Shown in pieces: positions 7,848-18,035 of a stretch of DNA of 64,000 nucleotides. This DNA is from Saprospiraceae bacterium. Its GTDB lineage: Bacteria > Bacteroidota > Bacteroidia > Chitinophagales > Saprospiraceae. Numbering within the stretch: position 1 is the stretch's first letter; each line of letters starts with the position of its first letter. Location: positions 62,001 through 126,000 of the forward strand of contig JABSSL010000011.1 in the NCBI GenBank assembly GCA_013214355.1. Reading direction: 5' to 3'. The translations under genes and the position numbers were made by a program. Under the pieces are notes generated by a model. It saw nothing but the letters and a program-made list of their open reading frames with translations, did not search any database and was not told the origin of the DNA.

Positions 7848-10800
7848 TTAGCGCAGCGGCTGCATGTCCCCAATCCCAATCATGGCAGCCCAGAAGAAGG
7901 GATGTCTTAATTCTGGATCTCCCTTATGTTTCTGTATAAAGTCTAACTTGGCTTTATATATGGCTTTATCTTTGGGTTGTTGATTGCTTAAGTACCCGTA
8001 AAAATTGGTGATCAAATCCTGGGTGCGCGAATCGCTTACTTTCCACAAGGTGGTCAGCATACTTTTAGCTCCAGCGTATGCAAAAGCCCTTGCCAAGCTG
8101 ATGATGCCTTCCCCTCGCTGTAATTTACCTATTCCCGTTTCACAAGCGGATAAAACGACTAGGTCAGCATTCAAGCTAATTTCGTAGATATCACGGGCAT
8201 ATAGTTTATCGAATTCATCTTTCTTCCCTGGACGCTTAAAAGCTAGGTAAGCGTAGTCGCCAACTCGATCATCAGCTTTGCCATGTGTAGAAAGATGCAG
8301 AATCCGAAATTTACTAGCTTCCTCTTTAAATCGCTCTAGCGTAGCATCATAACCATAATAAGGTTGTCCCTTAAAGATTTTCGCAGCAGTGGCGGTTTCT
8401 AAGCCACTGGCAGGTAGAGGTCCAAACTTGTCCCTTAGTGCTAAGCTTGCTAGGACCGTTGTGTCAATATTAGCCTGTAAAGAATCTGCATCATCCAGAA
8501 AGAAAGGGGCAAGGCCCAACAAGGATTCGGTGGGTTGTTGCACGTGTTTCTTATTTTGCATTTCTTGTAGTAACGTGCCTGAAAAACAGTAACTTATTTG
8601 AAAGTCTTCTAACAAATATTGGTAAGCCGGTATTGCAGTCGGCTTTGGTGGTTTTGTCTTCAAGAGAGCCTCGAAGGGAATATAGCCTAACTTACCATCA
8701 GGTACAACGAATAACTTTTTTGTTGATTTTAATTGTTCTTGGAAGGGTTCAATTAGGGTTTGATAGAGTTGATGGGCTGCTGTACTGTAATTCTTTAGTG
8801 AACTTTCCTTAAGTCTTGGTGACTGCTTAGCAGTAGGAGCTCCATAGTAGGCATAGATACCTTTCTGAGTCATATCTTGTATCCAATTATCAAAATTGGG
8901 ATCTTTGGCGATCTGATGAAGTTCAATATGATTCGGTTGGATTAGAAAAGCAAAAATGCTCGTGTCTCCCACAAAGTATTCTACGAGTGCTTCCTTATCC
9001 TTAAGTAAGGAATCCTTTATGAAGGAAAGGGGCGTTGTAGAATAGTTGTATTTTAAGCTATGGTATTGGGGATAATTGTTTTCTAAGTTATCTTTAAAAC
9101 GTTCATATTGCTGATTTACTTCAAAACGCTGCCCATTAAGTGAAATCAATGCAGAGTCGGCTTTTTCTGTGCCTACCGATTTAAAGTACTGCTCTTGCTT
9201 GTCATAGGAAGCTAATGATCTTCTTAGTGCTCTTTCTTGCTGTACTAAACTATCTGGAATTTTAGCATAGCTGCGTGCTTGTGCGTCCAGCAATGCTTGC
9301 TTTAATAGAAAAGCTTTGGAGCGTTCTGAAACGGCGAAAGCTTCCGTAATATATTTTGTAGAATCCGTTGCTTGAAAAAGTAAATACTTATTATTTAGCA
9401 TTCCATAGAAAGCAGAAGAAAGGTAGGGTGTGATGGATTTTTGAGAGAGGTCGCCAATAGAACGCAAGTAGTAATCGATTGCATTTTGAAGTTCATCGTA
9501 CCAGGAATTAGCTACATCTAAGTGTTCTCGCTTAGACTCTGCTAAAAATCTCAATTGTTTAAGATAGGCTTTTGTACTAATGAGGCTTAGTAGCTCCGAT
9601 AAGGCAGATACCTGTTGCCATTGGCCTTTTTCATAATAGCCAAGAACTTGAGCTGCTTGGTCAAAATACTCTGTAGACAAGACAAATTTAGCTTGCATGA
9701 AGGTACTTACGGCCATAGCCCGATATAGGGTAGCAAAAATAGGGTGCTTACTGCCATACATTTGATGATATAAATCCAATGCTTTTTGATAATTTTCTAG
9801 AGCTGTATCGTATGCTTCTTGATTAGCTTGATTAGAGCCAATGTTGAAGTAGATAGTAGCTAAAACAGGATGCTGAATCCCATAGTGGTTCAATTGAATC
9901 TCAAGTGCTTTATCCAGAAATTGCTGAGATTCATCAAAGGCCTTCATGCTTCCATAGGTAGCTGCCAACCCTGTATAGGTATCAGCTACTCTAACATGTT
10001 TTTTACCAAATACTTGTTGCCGGATATCTAATGATTTCTCATAACTCTCAATTGCTTGTTCATATTGGCTAAATCCAATATAGGCAAGACCAAGGCCTTG
10101 ATAAGCTTCGGCAATTGTTGGATGAATTTGGCCGAAGGTTTGTGTGAGGATTCCTATTGCATTGTTTAAGAACAAAATCCCTTTCGAAAAATCCCCAATT
10201 GAAGTATAGTGATTTCCTAGTTGAATGTAGAAATTGGCAGTAGTTGGATGTTGGCCCCCAAAGACCTTTCTTGCAATTTGTAGGGCCTGTTCGAAATAAC
10301 TGCCAGCCTGTACTTCTTCACCTAGGAAACTATTGTAGTTGCCAAGGTTGAAATAGGATTGAGCAACTTCAGGGTGTTGACCTCCAAAAATCTCGCGTCT
10401 CAGTTCCAGCCCTTTCATTAAGTACTCTATTCCTTCAATCAATTGCCCTGTTCCGCCGTAAGAAAGCCCAATATTATTGTATAAACTCGCCGCTAGGGCA
10501 GTTTTTTTTCCAGCGATATTTAATTGTAGTTTTAATGCCTTTTGAAAGTAGGGTAGTGCTCCTATAAAATCACTCTTTGTAGCGTGCGCAATACCTAAAC
10601 CATTATAAGACTCGATAATAGCAGGGTGCTCCGGACCAAAATGTTTTATCCGGATTTCCAGCGCTTTCTCAGAGAGTGCAATTACACTATCTGCACTTTG
10701 TCTAAAATAAAATATAGAAGCCTTCAATATCAACAAGTCCACTGTAATGAGACTCTGGGCCTGGCCAATTTGATGGCAAATGTCTAGGGCCTTATTCAAT

Positions 10801-10979
10801 TTAGATAGGGCAACATCTAGGTTGCCTTGTCCGAGGAGGACTCTTGCTTCTTGTGATAAATTCTTAGCAATACTGGTATCCTGGACAGAATAGGTCAGTG
10901 TATCTTGAGCTATTATATGGGGATTGAAAAAGAACGAAAACAGAAATGCGAAAGTGAGTTTGGAAAGTAGTTTGCGCAT
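7848..10979 (-). CDS. Exported TPR-CHAT caspase-like protease
   Basis: 1,043 residues with a signal peptide (about 1-24, ending IIAQ). About eight 42-residue kinesin-light-chain-type TPRs span roughly residues 30-450, with the repeated FG..HP..A...Y..LG pattern. A helical linker (450-700) precedes a C-terminal CHAT domain (about 715-1043). The clan-CD catalytic pair is visible: His899 in HLSTHG and Cys946 in LSACETG, followed by RGEGIISLARAFAYAGA. CHAT domains are caspase-like cysteine proteases, usually activated through their TPRs. Export to the periplasm is notable. It converges on the sigma / anti-sigma-like pair 20 bp away. It parallels the protein at 15053. Confidence 0.9.
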   Translation of the reverse strand: MRKLLSKLTFAFLFSFFFNPHIIAQDTLTYSVQDTSIAKNLSQEARVLLGQGNLDVALSKLNKALDICHQIGQAQSLITVDLLILKASIFYFRQSADSVIALSEKALEIRIKHFGPEHPAIIESYNGLGIAHATKSDFIGALPYFQKALKLQLNIAGKKTALAASLYNNIGLSYGGTGQLIEGIEYLMKGLELRREIFGGQHPEVAQSYFNLGNYNSFLGEEVQAGSYFEQALQIARKVFGGQHPTTANFYIQLGNHYTSIGDFSKGILFLNNAIGILTQTFGQIHPTIAEAYQGLGLAYIGFSQYEQAIESYEKSLDIRQQVFGKKHVRVADTYTGLAATYGSMKAFDESQQFLDKALEIQLNHYGIQHPVLATIYFNIGSNQANQEAYDTALENYQKALDLYHQMYGSKHPIFATLYRAMAVSTFMQAKFVLSTEYFDQAAQVLGYYEKGQWQQVSALSELLSLISTKAYLKQLRFLAESKREHLDVANSWYDELQNAIDYYLRSIGDLSQKSITPYLSSAFYGMLNNKYLLFQATDSTKYITEAFAVSERSKAFLLKQALLDAQARSYAKIPDSLVQQERALRRSLASYDKQEQYFKSVGTEKADSALISLNGQRFEVNQQYERFKDNLENNYPQYHSLKYNYSTTPLSFIKDSLLKDKEALVEYFVGDTSIFAFLIQPNHIELHQIAKDPNFDNWIQDMTQKGIYAYYGAPTAKQSPRLKESSLKNYSTAAHQLYQTLIEPFQEQLKSTKKLFVVPDGKLGYIPFEALLKTKPPKPTAIPAYQYLLEDFQISYCFSGTLLQEMQNKKHVQQPTESLLGLAPFFLDDADSLQANIDTTVLASLALRDKFGPLPASGLETATAAKIFKGQPYYGYDATLERFKEEASKFRILHLSTHGKADDRVGDYAYLAFKRPGKKDEFDKLYARDIYEISLNADLVVLSACETGIGKLQRGEGIISLARAFAYAGAKSMLTTLWKVSDSRTQDLITNFYGYLSNQQPKDKAIYKAKLDFIQKHKGDPELRHPFFWAAMIGIGDMQPLR

Positions 10980-11126
10980 ACAACTAAATTAATGAAGAGG
11001 TGAAGGATCTAATATCGATATTATTAATGATATCACCATTATGAAGGAAGAACTTATACGAGCTTAAATGGCGAGGTGATCAAGTAAACTAGACCACCCC
11101 GCATCAACCAACAGTGGCTGTACAGC

Positions 11127-12533
11127 TCAAAAACGTAGTTCTTCTACCCAGCTTAATAGGTCGGTGGTCCAGCCATCAAATATTTGTGAAAGTTGGAGGT
11201 AGTAGGTTTCGTCTATGACCAAACTCATAAGGCCCCAGATAATGGTAATAGCTAGTAAAAAATTAAAGCTTAGTGCCAGGGGCTCAAGCGTAATCCAGCG
11301 AGACACAGGTTCTAAGTATCGACGTTTGAAAGAACGGGGTTGATCTGTTTGATCTATAGTGAATAGAAAACCCACACAGGCATGACTAATCCGTCTAACA
11401 AAATCTACCTTGGCAATCTCATCTGTGATGCTGTGGAACCACTGTACAGATTCTTTAAAAAGTCCGTGGATGGTATTAGGATTGCTATTTTTCAATGAGA
11501 TTAGAAGGGGGACAATATCTCCCAGTAGAGCGAAGAATAGAATAAGAATAATGAATCCCCGACTTCCGGCTTCATTTCGTTGCAAGCCTTCGCGAATCAC
11601 ACTTAAGAAGGAGTGATAGTTGGTCTGTATATTGGTCAATGCTACTTTGACTGCATGTAATTCCTCCAGCTTATCCTGCTTAAAACCAAAATCAAGGTTT
11701 TGACCAAGTAGGGTTTCTCCTCTACTAAAATGAGCTACGAGAGTGGAAGGGGACGTTTTACCAAACCTGTAAGCACTGAGCTGTTCGGTTACTCTATTCA
11801 TCTCCTTCAACTTGGTTGTCTCTGCTAAGCGATTACGTTGCTGTTGCAGCTGCTGCTTCTTCCGAAATAACCGATCAATCGTATTTCTTAAATTCGTGAT
11901 CCGCCATTCATATTTTACGCGCAAAGAGTCTGTCCGAATCTGATTGAGGGTACTAAATTGTTCCTGCTTCATCGTGATCTCTTGTTCGAGAATTTCAAGC
12001 TGGTCACTTAGATTCATGTACTGCTTTTCTTGCTCATTCAGGGAAGCGCGCTTGGCTTTCAGTCGCTGCGTAAGTCTTTCTACAGGGCCAAATACTTCCT
12101 CTTTTACCGCTGCCATAAAACGTGCTTCTTCTCCCTGGTACGGAGTCAAAATCTGCGCAGTACGAAAATTCTTGTATCCTTCGGTAAGCCCTTCCACAGA
12201 TAGCCAGAAAGAAAGCGCGATGACTGTAGTTGCGGCAAGTATGAAAGGAGTAGAACTTCGCTGCTCACTTTCTGAGATCGAACGCTCCATGTTGTTCATC
12301 AGGATGGAGAAGATGATATGGAAGATAGTGATAGCAGTGAAGAGGGAAAAACTAGTATGAAGGACATCCTCCTCAATACCTAAGAAGGGCATCTCAGAAA
12401 AAAAGCTAGTTACTTTATAGGCACCTGCCCAAGTGGTAAAGAAACTAAAGAAACCGCATAGGAAGATAATAGCTTCAGTTCGATTTGAGGGTAGTTTGAA
12501 GATACGTCCGTTACCTTTCTGATTCATATTCAT
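11127..12533 (-). CDS. Multi-pass membrane protein with long coiled coil
   Basis: 468 residues, not a family I recognise. Three N-terminal membrane helices (about 16-38, 47-64 and 76-95) are followed by a long charged coiled coil (about 130-245). Two more membrane helices lie near 322-345 and 415-440. The coil contains LNEQEKQYMNLSDQLEILEQ. The layout is that of a membrane-anchored coil facing one compartment, as in some sensor or channel-like proteins. It lies immediately upstream of the TPR-CHAT gene on the same strand (about 150 bp apart), which may indicate co-transcription. Function unknown. Confidence 0.75.
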   Translation of the reverse strand: MNMNQKGNGRIFKLPSNRTEAIIFLCGFFSFFTTWAGAYKVTSFFSEMPFLGIEEDVLHTSFSLFTAITIFHIIFSILMNNMERSISESEQRSSTPFILAATTVIALSFWLSVEGLTEGYKNFRTAQILTPYQGEEARFMAAVKEEVFGPVERLTQRLKAKRASLNEQEKQYMNLSDQLEILEQEITMKQEQFSTLNQIRTDSLRVKYEWRITNLRNTIDRLFRKKQQLQQQRNRLAETTKLKEMNRVTEQLSAYRFGKTSPSTLVAHFSRGETLLGQNLDFGFKQDKLEELHAVKVALTNIQTNYHSFLSVIREGLQRNEAGSRGFIILILFFALLGDIVPLLISLKNSNPNTIHGLFKESVQWFHSITDEIAKVDFVRRISHACVGFLFTIDQTDQPRSFKRRYLEPVSRWITLEPLALSFNFLLAITIIWGLMSLVIDETYYLQLSQIFDGWTTDLLSWVEELRF

Positions 12534-12891
12534 TACGTTTGTACTGTTGGTTGAAATAGTAGCTCGAGGTCGAAGTGGCTTGAGGCCACTCTTGGAATAT
12601 TCGAGCCAATCAACTTACTAGTGTCGTATTTGAGGAAAAGGTACCCAGGCTTGTTGCTAGAAAACAGCCACGTAACCAATCATGGTTCTTTGGTAGGCGT
12701 GTGAAAAGCGTTTTATTGGTGATAGATTGAATGTGAGTTCTTTATATATTGATATGGATTTGGTATATTACCAACGAACTGTTATTGTCAAACACATGAG
12801 GAGCACCAGAGATGACAGTAAATCCATTTCATATATAAGTGTTGCTTTGGTTTGACCTTAGCATTTCCAAAGGGACACAAAGAATGAGCTA
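12534..12891. other. Divergent intergenic region
   Basis: 358 bp between divergent genes, expected to hold both promoters. On the minus strand GGGTACCTTTTCC occurs at about 12634-12646, a form of a TACCTTTT-type motif also seen before other genes here. No gene is seen. Confidence 0.45.
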
Positions 12892-13440
12892 ATGAAATCA
12901 GCATATCTGTTTTTATTGATTCCTTTGTTTAGTTTTGCCCCGCCCCAGCGCGCTATTGAGGTGTATATTTTCATGGGGGAAGAATGTATAATCTCTCAAT
13001 ATTATACACTAAGCTTGAAGCAACTCTGGAACGATTACGCTGGCGAGTCCATCCAATTCACCGGGTTTTTCCCAAATCCTTCTTCTTCTCCTGAGAAGAT
13101 CAAGGCCTTCCAAGATAAATACGAATTACCTTTCCCCTTGTCTTTGGATCTCCAACAGGAACAAATGCGTCGCTTTGGTGTGAAAGTGACACCCGAGGTA
13201 GTTGTTTTTGATAAAGACCATTCCCAAATCCTGTATCAAGGCCGGATCGATAATACCTACTTCCGAGTGGGTAAACGCCGGACTATTACTACCAGAACTG
13301 AACTAGATCAGGTGCTACAAGCGGTCCAGGCCAATGAAACGCCTGCGGTCGAGAATGCACCAGCTGTAGGGTGTTTTATCACGAAGCTACAGCAACTATC
13401 TTCAGATGTTCCCATGTGTAAACCGCTTTCGAAACAATAA
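12892..13440 (+). CDS. Redoxin/PRX-like thioredoxin-fold protein
   Basis: 182 residues with a signal peptide ending near residue 18 and a thioredoxin-like fold. The active site is reduced to a single cysteine: GEECIISQ with Cys32 and Ser35, instead of CxxC. Conserved features follow, including VTPEVVVFDKD (cis-proline strand, about residues 101-111) and the family's C-terminal VGCFI (about 162-166). Members of this group lie next to, or are fused with, cytochrome c / copper monooxygenase proteins in Bacteroidota and Planctomycetes, and here the partner follows after 15 bp. It may deliver electrons or copper to that partner. This is inferred from association. Confidence 0.8.
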   Translation: MKSAYLFLLIPLFSFAPPQRAIEVYIFMGEECIISQYYTLSLKQLWNDYAGESIQFTGFFPNPSSSPEKIKAFQDKYELPFPLSLDLQQEQMRRFGVKVTPEVVVFDKDHSQILYQGRIDNTYFRVGKRRTITTRTELDQVLQAVQANETPAVENAPAVGCFITKLQQLSSDVPMCKPLSKQ

Positions 13441-13455
13441 CAGAATTCATCCCAC

Positions 13456-15036
13456 ATGAAAAAATACTACGTAGGCCTAGTCTTAACGCTATTATCCTTC
13501 ACCTTTACACAAGCTCAACCTACTTTCAGTAAAGATATCGCCCCCATCATCTATGATAATTGCACGATTTGTCATAGACCTGGAGAGATTGGCCCAATGG
13601 CCTTAACCAGTTACCAAGAGGTGAAAAACTGGGGTAGTATGATCCAATATGTAACGGAGATTAAATATATGCCTCCTTGGCCTCCCGAAAAGAGCTATTC
13701 TACCTTATTGGAGGAGCGAGGATTGACGGATGACGAGATTAAGTTAATTGCGGATTGGGTGGAAGCAGGTATGCCACAGGGCGATCCAGCACTTGAACCA
13801 GCCTTACCTATTTTCCCAACTGGCTCGCAGGTTGGCGAGCCGGATTTAGTGCTGTCCTTCGCCGAAGCCTATGAGCATGCCGGAGACAACCGAGATCAAT
13901 ATCAGACTTTTGTTTTGCCAACTGGGCTCACGGAAGATCGAATGGTTAAGGCGGTGGAGGTGCGTCCAGGCAATGGCAAGATCGTGCATCATGCTATTAT
14001 TGGTTTGGATGTGTCGGGGCAGGGCAGAGCGAAGGATGCAGAAACCCCTGAATATGGATTTCCCTCCTTTGGTACCTTTGGCGTGACACCGGAAGAGCTA
14101 TACGCCGGCTACGTACCAGGGGCGAAAGCCCGGAAGTATCCACTAGGGACGGGTTCTCCTATGTATGCTGGCTCGGATCTTTTGATACAAATGCACTATG
14201 CACCGGTTGCAGTTACAGAGTATGATTCTTCTACCGTTAATGTCTTCTTTGCGGATGAAGAGGAGGAAATAGTCCGCCATATTAAACATGAGGTCATGCT
14301 ACCTTTACCTTCCACCTTGCTCAACGGCCCTTTTTATATGCTACCAGGAGAGGTGAAGACTTTCCATGGGGTGTGGGAAGTACCCAACAAGATTAGTTTA
14401 TTAGGGATTACACCGCATATGCATTTATTAGGGAAGGACTGGGAAGTATATGCTGTTTCACCAGCTGGTGATACGACTAAGCTGATTCAAATCCCCGATT
14501 GGAATTTCAATTGGCAGGGTACTTATTTTTTCGATCGGTATCAAGTCTTAATGGCTGGAACTCAAATCCATGCCCTTGCCACCTACGATAATTCTGCAAA
14601 TAACCCGATGAACCCCAATGACCCGCCTGCCTTCGTGACTTGGGGAGAGGGTACCCGGGATGAGATGTACTTTCTACCCTTAACTTACGTAGATTACCAA
14701 GCCGGAGATGAGGATCTAACTTTCACTGATGATGTCTTATCCGATGTTGAGGACCAGCCATTTTATACCTCGGCAAATACGATTGAAGTCCTTTTTCCTA
14801 ATCCTGCGGAGGAAGAACTGAATATAGTTTTTTCCTTAGCGGAGAAAAGTCAGGTGAGTATTGACATCCTGGATGTAAATGGTCGTGTGGTACGAGCCAT
14901 TGCTCAAAATCAATGGTATCCCGCAGGTAAGCAGTTGGCAAGGGGGCAAATAGGGGATCTGCAGAAAGGGGTTTATCTATTGCGAGTTCAGGGGGCTGAT
15001 TTTTCACTGTCCGAATCTTTTACGGTGATACGGTGA
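13456..15036 (+). CDS. Cytochrome c / copper type II monooxygenase-like protein with T9SS sorting domain
   Basis: 526 residues: signal peptide (1-20), an N-terminal c-type cytochrome with heme site CTICH (Cys36, Cys39, His40), then a PHM/DBH-like copper monooxygenase. The copper ligands line up with those of peptidylglycine monooxygenase: His178-His179 and His247 for one copper, His321 and His323 (PHMH) plus Met385 for the other, with spacings of about 69, 74 and 62 residues. The C-terminus (about 445-526, with LFPNPAEEELNIVFSL) is a T9SS type A sorting domain, so it should be at the cell surface. It is cotranscribed with the redoxin-like gene. Substrate unknown. Confidence 0.9.
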   Translation: MKKYYVGLVLTLLSFTFTQAQPTFSKDIAPIIYDNCTICHRPGEIGPMALTSYQEVKNWGSMIQYVTEIKYMPPWPPEKSYSTLLEERGLTDDEIKLIADWVEAGMPQGDPALEPALPIFPTGSQVGEPDLVLSFAEAYEHAGDNRDQYQTFVLPTGLTEDRMVKAVEVRPGNGKIVHHAIIGLDVSGQGRAKDAETPEYGFPSFGTFGVTPEELYAGYVPGAKARKYPLGTGSPMYAGSDLLIQMHYAPVAVTEYDSSTVNVFFADEEEEIVRHIKHEVMLPLPSTLLNGPFYMLPGEVKTFHGVWEVPNKISLLGITPHMHLLGKDWEVYAVSPAGDTTKLIQIPDWNFNWQGTYFFDRYQVLMAGTQIHALATYDNSANNPMNPNDPPAFVTWGEGTRDEMYFLPLTYVDYQAGDEDLTFTDDVLSDVEDQPFYTSANTIEVLFPNPAEEELNIVFSLAEKSQVSIDILDVNGRVVRAIAQNQWYPAGKQLARGQIGDLQKGVYLLRVQGADFSLSESFTVIR

Positions 15037-15052
15037 TGATGCTATTGTTATG

Positions 15053-17947
15053 CTAAGCGCTTGCTGGTTTCCTTTTTTGGACTACGTACAAAAGGCCTAC
15101 TGTCAACAACGCCAACCCTCCATATATTAACCAGCTAGGGAAACCAGGACTCCTCAGCGGTGATATATCTCCATACTGCACGAAAGCGGCCCAAAAATAA
15201 GGGTGGGATTGTTCCTTGTCTGCCTTCGCCAGAAAATCTAGTTTTGCCGCGCGTAGTGCTTCAGGCTTTGATTTACCTTGAAACAAATGTTGATGGTAGC
15301 GGGTCATGATTTTAGAAGTAGCGCAGTCATCCACTGACCATAAACTGGTAAGTGTGCTTGGGCTTCCGGCCAATCGAAAATCTCGGGCGAGACTTAAGAT
15401 GCCCTCGCCACGCGCCAGCTGGCCAGTCCCTGTATTGCATGCACTGAGAATGGTTAGTTCCGGCTGTATTTTCATGGCTTGTAGGTCGATCCCCGTCAGC
15501 GCTTGATCACTGAAGAAGATCTTATTTCTTTCGGAATTTTTTTCGTCTATACAAGCATGGGTGGCCAGGTGTAGGATACGGGCTTGGGCAGCCTGCTCCA
15601 TAAAGGCAGCCAAAGTAGCATCCAAACCCGTTACAGCTTCTCCCGACCAAATACTGGAAATTTCCTCGACTTCACCTTGGCTACATTGTAGGCTATACAA
15701 TTCATCGGCAGTACAGCTTGCTCGCGCCTCTGCGATGGCGGTGCCAAAGCTTGGTGCGTAGGCTAGGAGAGGGGTAGTGGAGGAAGGAGACTGCCTACTA
15801 GTTGGTTGATTGAGTAGTAATTGGGTGGAGTAGGCGTAGCTGATGGAGTATTTCGTCAGGAGAGAAGAGTTATAAGGTGAATCTTCAGGATCAAACTCAT
15901 AGTTGAGTACTTCAAAGGGCAAATATCCCAATTCTCGATCGGGTACAAAGATTAGGGATTGTAACGTTGTTCTTCCATCTAGCAAAGGACCTAATAAACT
16001 TTGGTACAAACTATATCCAAGTTGATTTAACTGACTAAGGTCTGCCTTGAAGCTTTGACTATTAGGGGCTATTCCCAGTAGTTTTCGTAGCTCAAAGGCT
16101 TGTTTCTGACATTGCCCCCAGTTAGGAACGACTTCAACAATAACCTCGTCTTTCGTAATTAAAAATGAATACAATTTTTCTTTACTAAAAAAATACTCCA
16201 CCAAACCTTGTCCATCCTGTAATAGTTTTTCTTGAAGATCCTTTATAGATGTAACTTGCGGTTGATATTTTAAGCCATAGTATTCAGGAAACTCTCGTTC
16301 AATTTGACGGATTAGCTGAGACTGATTTTGCTCGATCTTAAATTTTTGATCTTCCAGACTTGAGATCCGTTCTTGTTCCTGCTTATTTTCTCTAGCCTCC
16401 AAAATACTCTTCTTTAGGAAACTAATGCTAATGGCGAATTCTTGCTCTTTAATTCTAATGCTATCAGGTATGGTTTCCCTTCCAAGCGCCTGGTCTGCCT
16501 GTAATTCTTCTAGAAGAATGGCGGCTTTGTTTGCTTCTGCGAATCTGAATGCCTGTTCTAAATATCTTTGCTCTGGTTGTTTGTTATACAATTCTATAGC
16601 TAGTTCAACTGCTTCCTGGTAGATTGTGATGACTTCCGCACTTAATAATCGTTTTGATGCTTCTGATTGAAAACTTTGCCGGTTTTTTTGAATCAACCCG
16701 GAAATTACTTCATAATGGGTTAAAGCTGCCTCCAGGTAACTTGGATCATTGTGGGCCAAACCATATTGACTTAGAGCCTTTACTTTGTTAGACAAGATGC
16801 TGAGGCCAACGAAAGGGCTGGAAATTTCGTCTACTGCAGGGGCCTTCGTGGGAGAATTCAGGAAAGACCCAGGACTAATTGTTGTTAAGGCGTCTTGAAA
16901 AACAGGAAGAGCGCTTTCGGCCTTATTTTGAGCCAATAAGATCGTTGCTAAATCATTGTACGCTAAAGCAAGAATAGGGTGAGTTGGGCTGGATTTGTAG
17001 TGCTTCTCTTTATACTCCAAGGCTCTTTGAAAGGCATTGTAACTTCTACCGAAGTCTTTCTTCCCGAGGTAGGCCTTTCCCATTTCTTCATAGATCAAGC
17101 CATGATAGTAATATTGATTAGACCCTTTCAACTGCAAGGCTTGTTTCGCATAGCCAATCGCTTCTCCAAATTTGTTAGCCTCACTAAGTACCCCTGCAAG
17201 ATTGATCGCAAACTCTATTTTCTTATTGATCACTAATGGTGCTTCGGCTTCGTTTGGAAGTTTCCGGAAGCCTTGCGTTAACAATTCTTCGGCTTTTGCC
17301 AGTCTACCAGCCTTCCCATGTGCTACCCCTAGAGAAAGAAGGATTCTGACTACCGGTAATTCTTCCTCAGCGTGTTCGCTAGATTGAATTTGATAGGCTT
17401 TTTCTAGATATCCGATTGATTCTTCATAATCGCCAGTATGGTGAAAATTTTGACCTAAAGTTTGGTAGATGTTACCTACCAATTCTTTGTCATAGAATTT
17501 AGTGCCTTTACGTTTTTGATGCTGATTTATCGCTTGAAACAACAACAGAGTGGATTTACTGTAGTCGCCTTTTCTTTGTTTGATGACCCCAGCAGTGTTT
17601 AATGCATAATCACTATTCAAATCTGATAGAATCTGGAATTCTTCGGCCTTACGGAGAGCTTCAGTGATCAGTGAATCGGCCTCCATAAACCTTTCTTGTC
17701 GACGCCGCAATATGGCCAAACCATTAATGCTAAGCACTTCCATTTGTGAATTCCCTGATTTGCGAAAGTTATCTAGTGCTAAGGCTGTATAGTAATAACA
17801 GCTATCATAGTCATTCGGGAAACTCTCGGATAAATCAAAATATGAGTAGCCTAAAGAATCAAATGCTAAAGAATCGATTTGTTGGCCCTGTAGAACAACC
17901 GGAAAGCAGTTGAGGATAAATACTTTTAAAAGTAGAGTATATCTCAT
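15053..17947 (-). CDS. TPR-CHAT caspase-like protease with C-terminal membrane anchor
   Basis: 964 residues from the ATG at 17947 (a TTG at 17980 would add 11 residues before the signal peptide). Signal peptide about 1-21, TPR solenoid to about residue 430, helical linker, and a CHAT domain near 610-930. The catalytic pair is His797 (HLATHA) and Cys837 (LSACNTG), followed by RGEGILSLARDFRLAGS. A single membrane helix (about 936-956) ends in a basic tail, which would anchor the protein with the protease domain periplasmic. It resembles the CHAT protein at 7848 in order of domains, but that one has no anchor. It converges closely (16 bp) on the copper protein gene. Confidence 0.9.
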   Translation of the reverse strand: MRYTLLLKVFILNCFPVVLQGQQIDSLAFDSLGYSYFDLSESFPNDYDSCYYYTALALDNFRKSGNSQMEVLSINGLAILRRRQERFMEADSLITEALRKAEEFQILSDLNSDYALNTAGVIKQRKGDYSKSTLLLFQAINQHQKRKGTKFYDKELVGNIYQTLGQNFHHTGDYEESIGYLEKAYQIQSSEHAEEELPVVRILLSLGVAHGKAGRLAKAEELLTQGFRKLPNEAEAPLVINKKIEFAINLAGVLSEANKFGEAIGYAKQALQLKGSNQYYYHGLIYEEMGKAYLGKKDFGRSYNAFQRALEYKEKHYKSSPTHPILALAYNDLATILLAQNKAESALPVFQDALTTISPGSFLNSPTKAPAVDEISSPFVGLSILSNKVKALSQYGLAHNDPSYLEAALTHYEVISGLIQKNRQSFQSEASKRLLSAEVITIYQEAVELAIELYNKQPEQRYLEQAFRFAEANKAAILLEELQADQALGRETIPDSIRIKEQEFAISISFLKKSILEARENKQEQERISSLEDQKFKIEQNQSQLIRQIEREFPEYYGLKYQPQVTSIKDLQEKLLQDGQGLVEYFFSKEKLYSFLITKDEVIVEVVPNWGQCQKQAFELRKLLGIAPNSQSFKADLSQLNQLGYSLYQSLLGPLLDGRTTLQSLIFVPDRELGYLPFEVLNYEFDPEDSPYNSSLLTKYSISYAYSTQLLLNQPTSRQSPSSTTPLLAYAPSFGTAIAEARASCTADELYSLQCSQGEVEEISSIWSGEAVTGLDATLAAFMEQAAQARILHLATHACIDEKNSERNKIFFSDQALTGIDLQAMKIQPELTILSACNTGTGQLARGEGILSLARDFRLAGSPSTLTSLWSVDDCATSKIMTRYHQHLFQGKSKPEALRAAKLDFLAKADKEQSHPYFWAAFVQYGDISPLRSPGFPSWLIYGGLALLTVGLLYVVQKRKPASA

Positions 17948-18035
17948 AGTGGCATTTCTTAAGATGTAAGTAGGCCCCAAGTAGTGTAGTACATTGAGGC
18001 CATAAACCAGTACGGTTGTTCAGGACATCGGTCTC

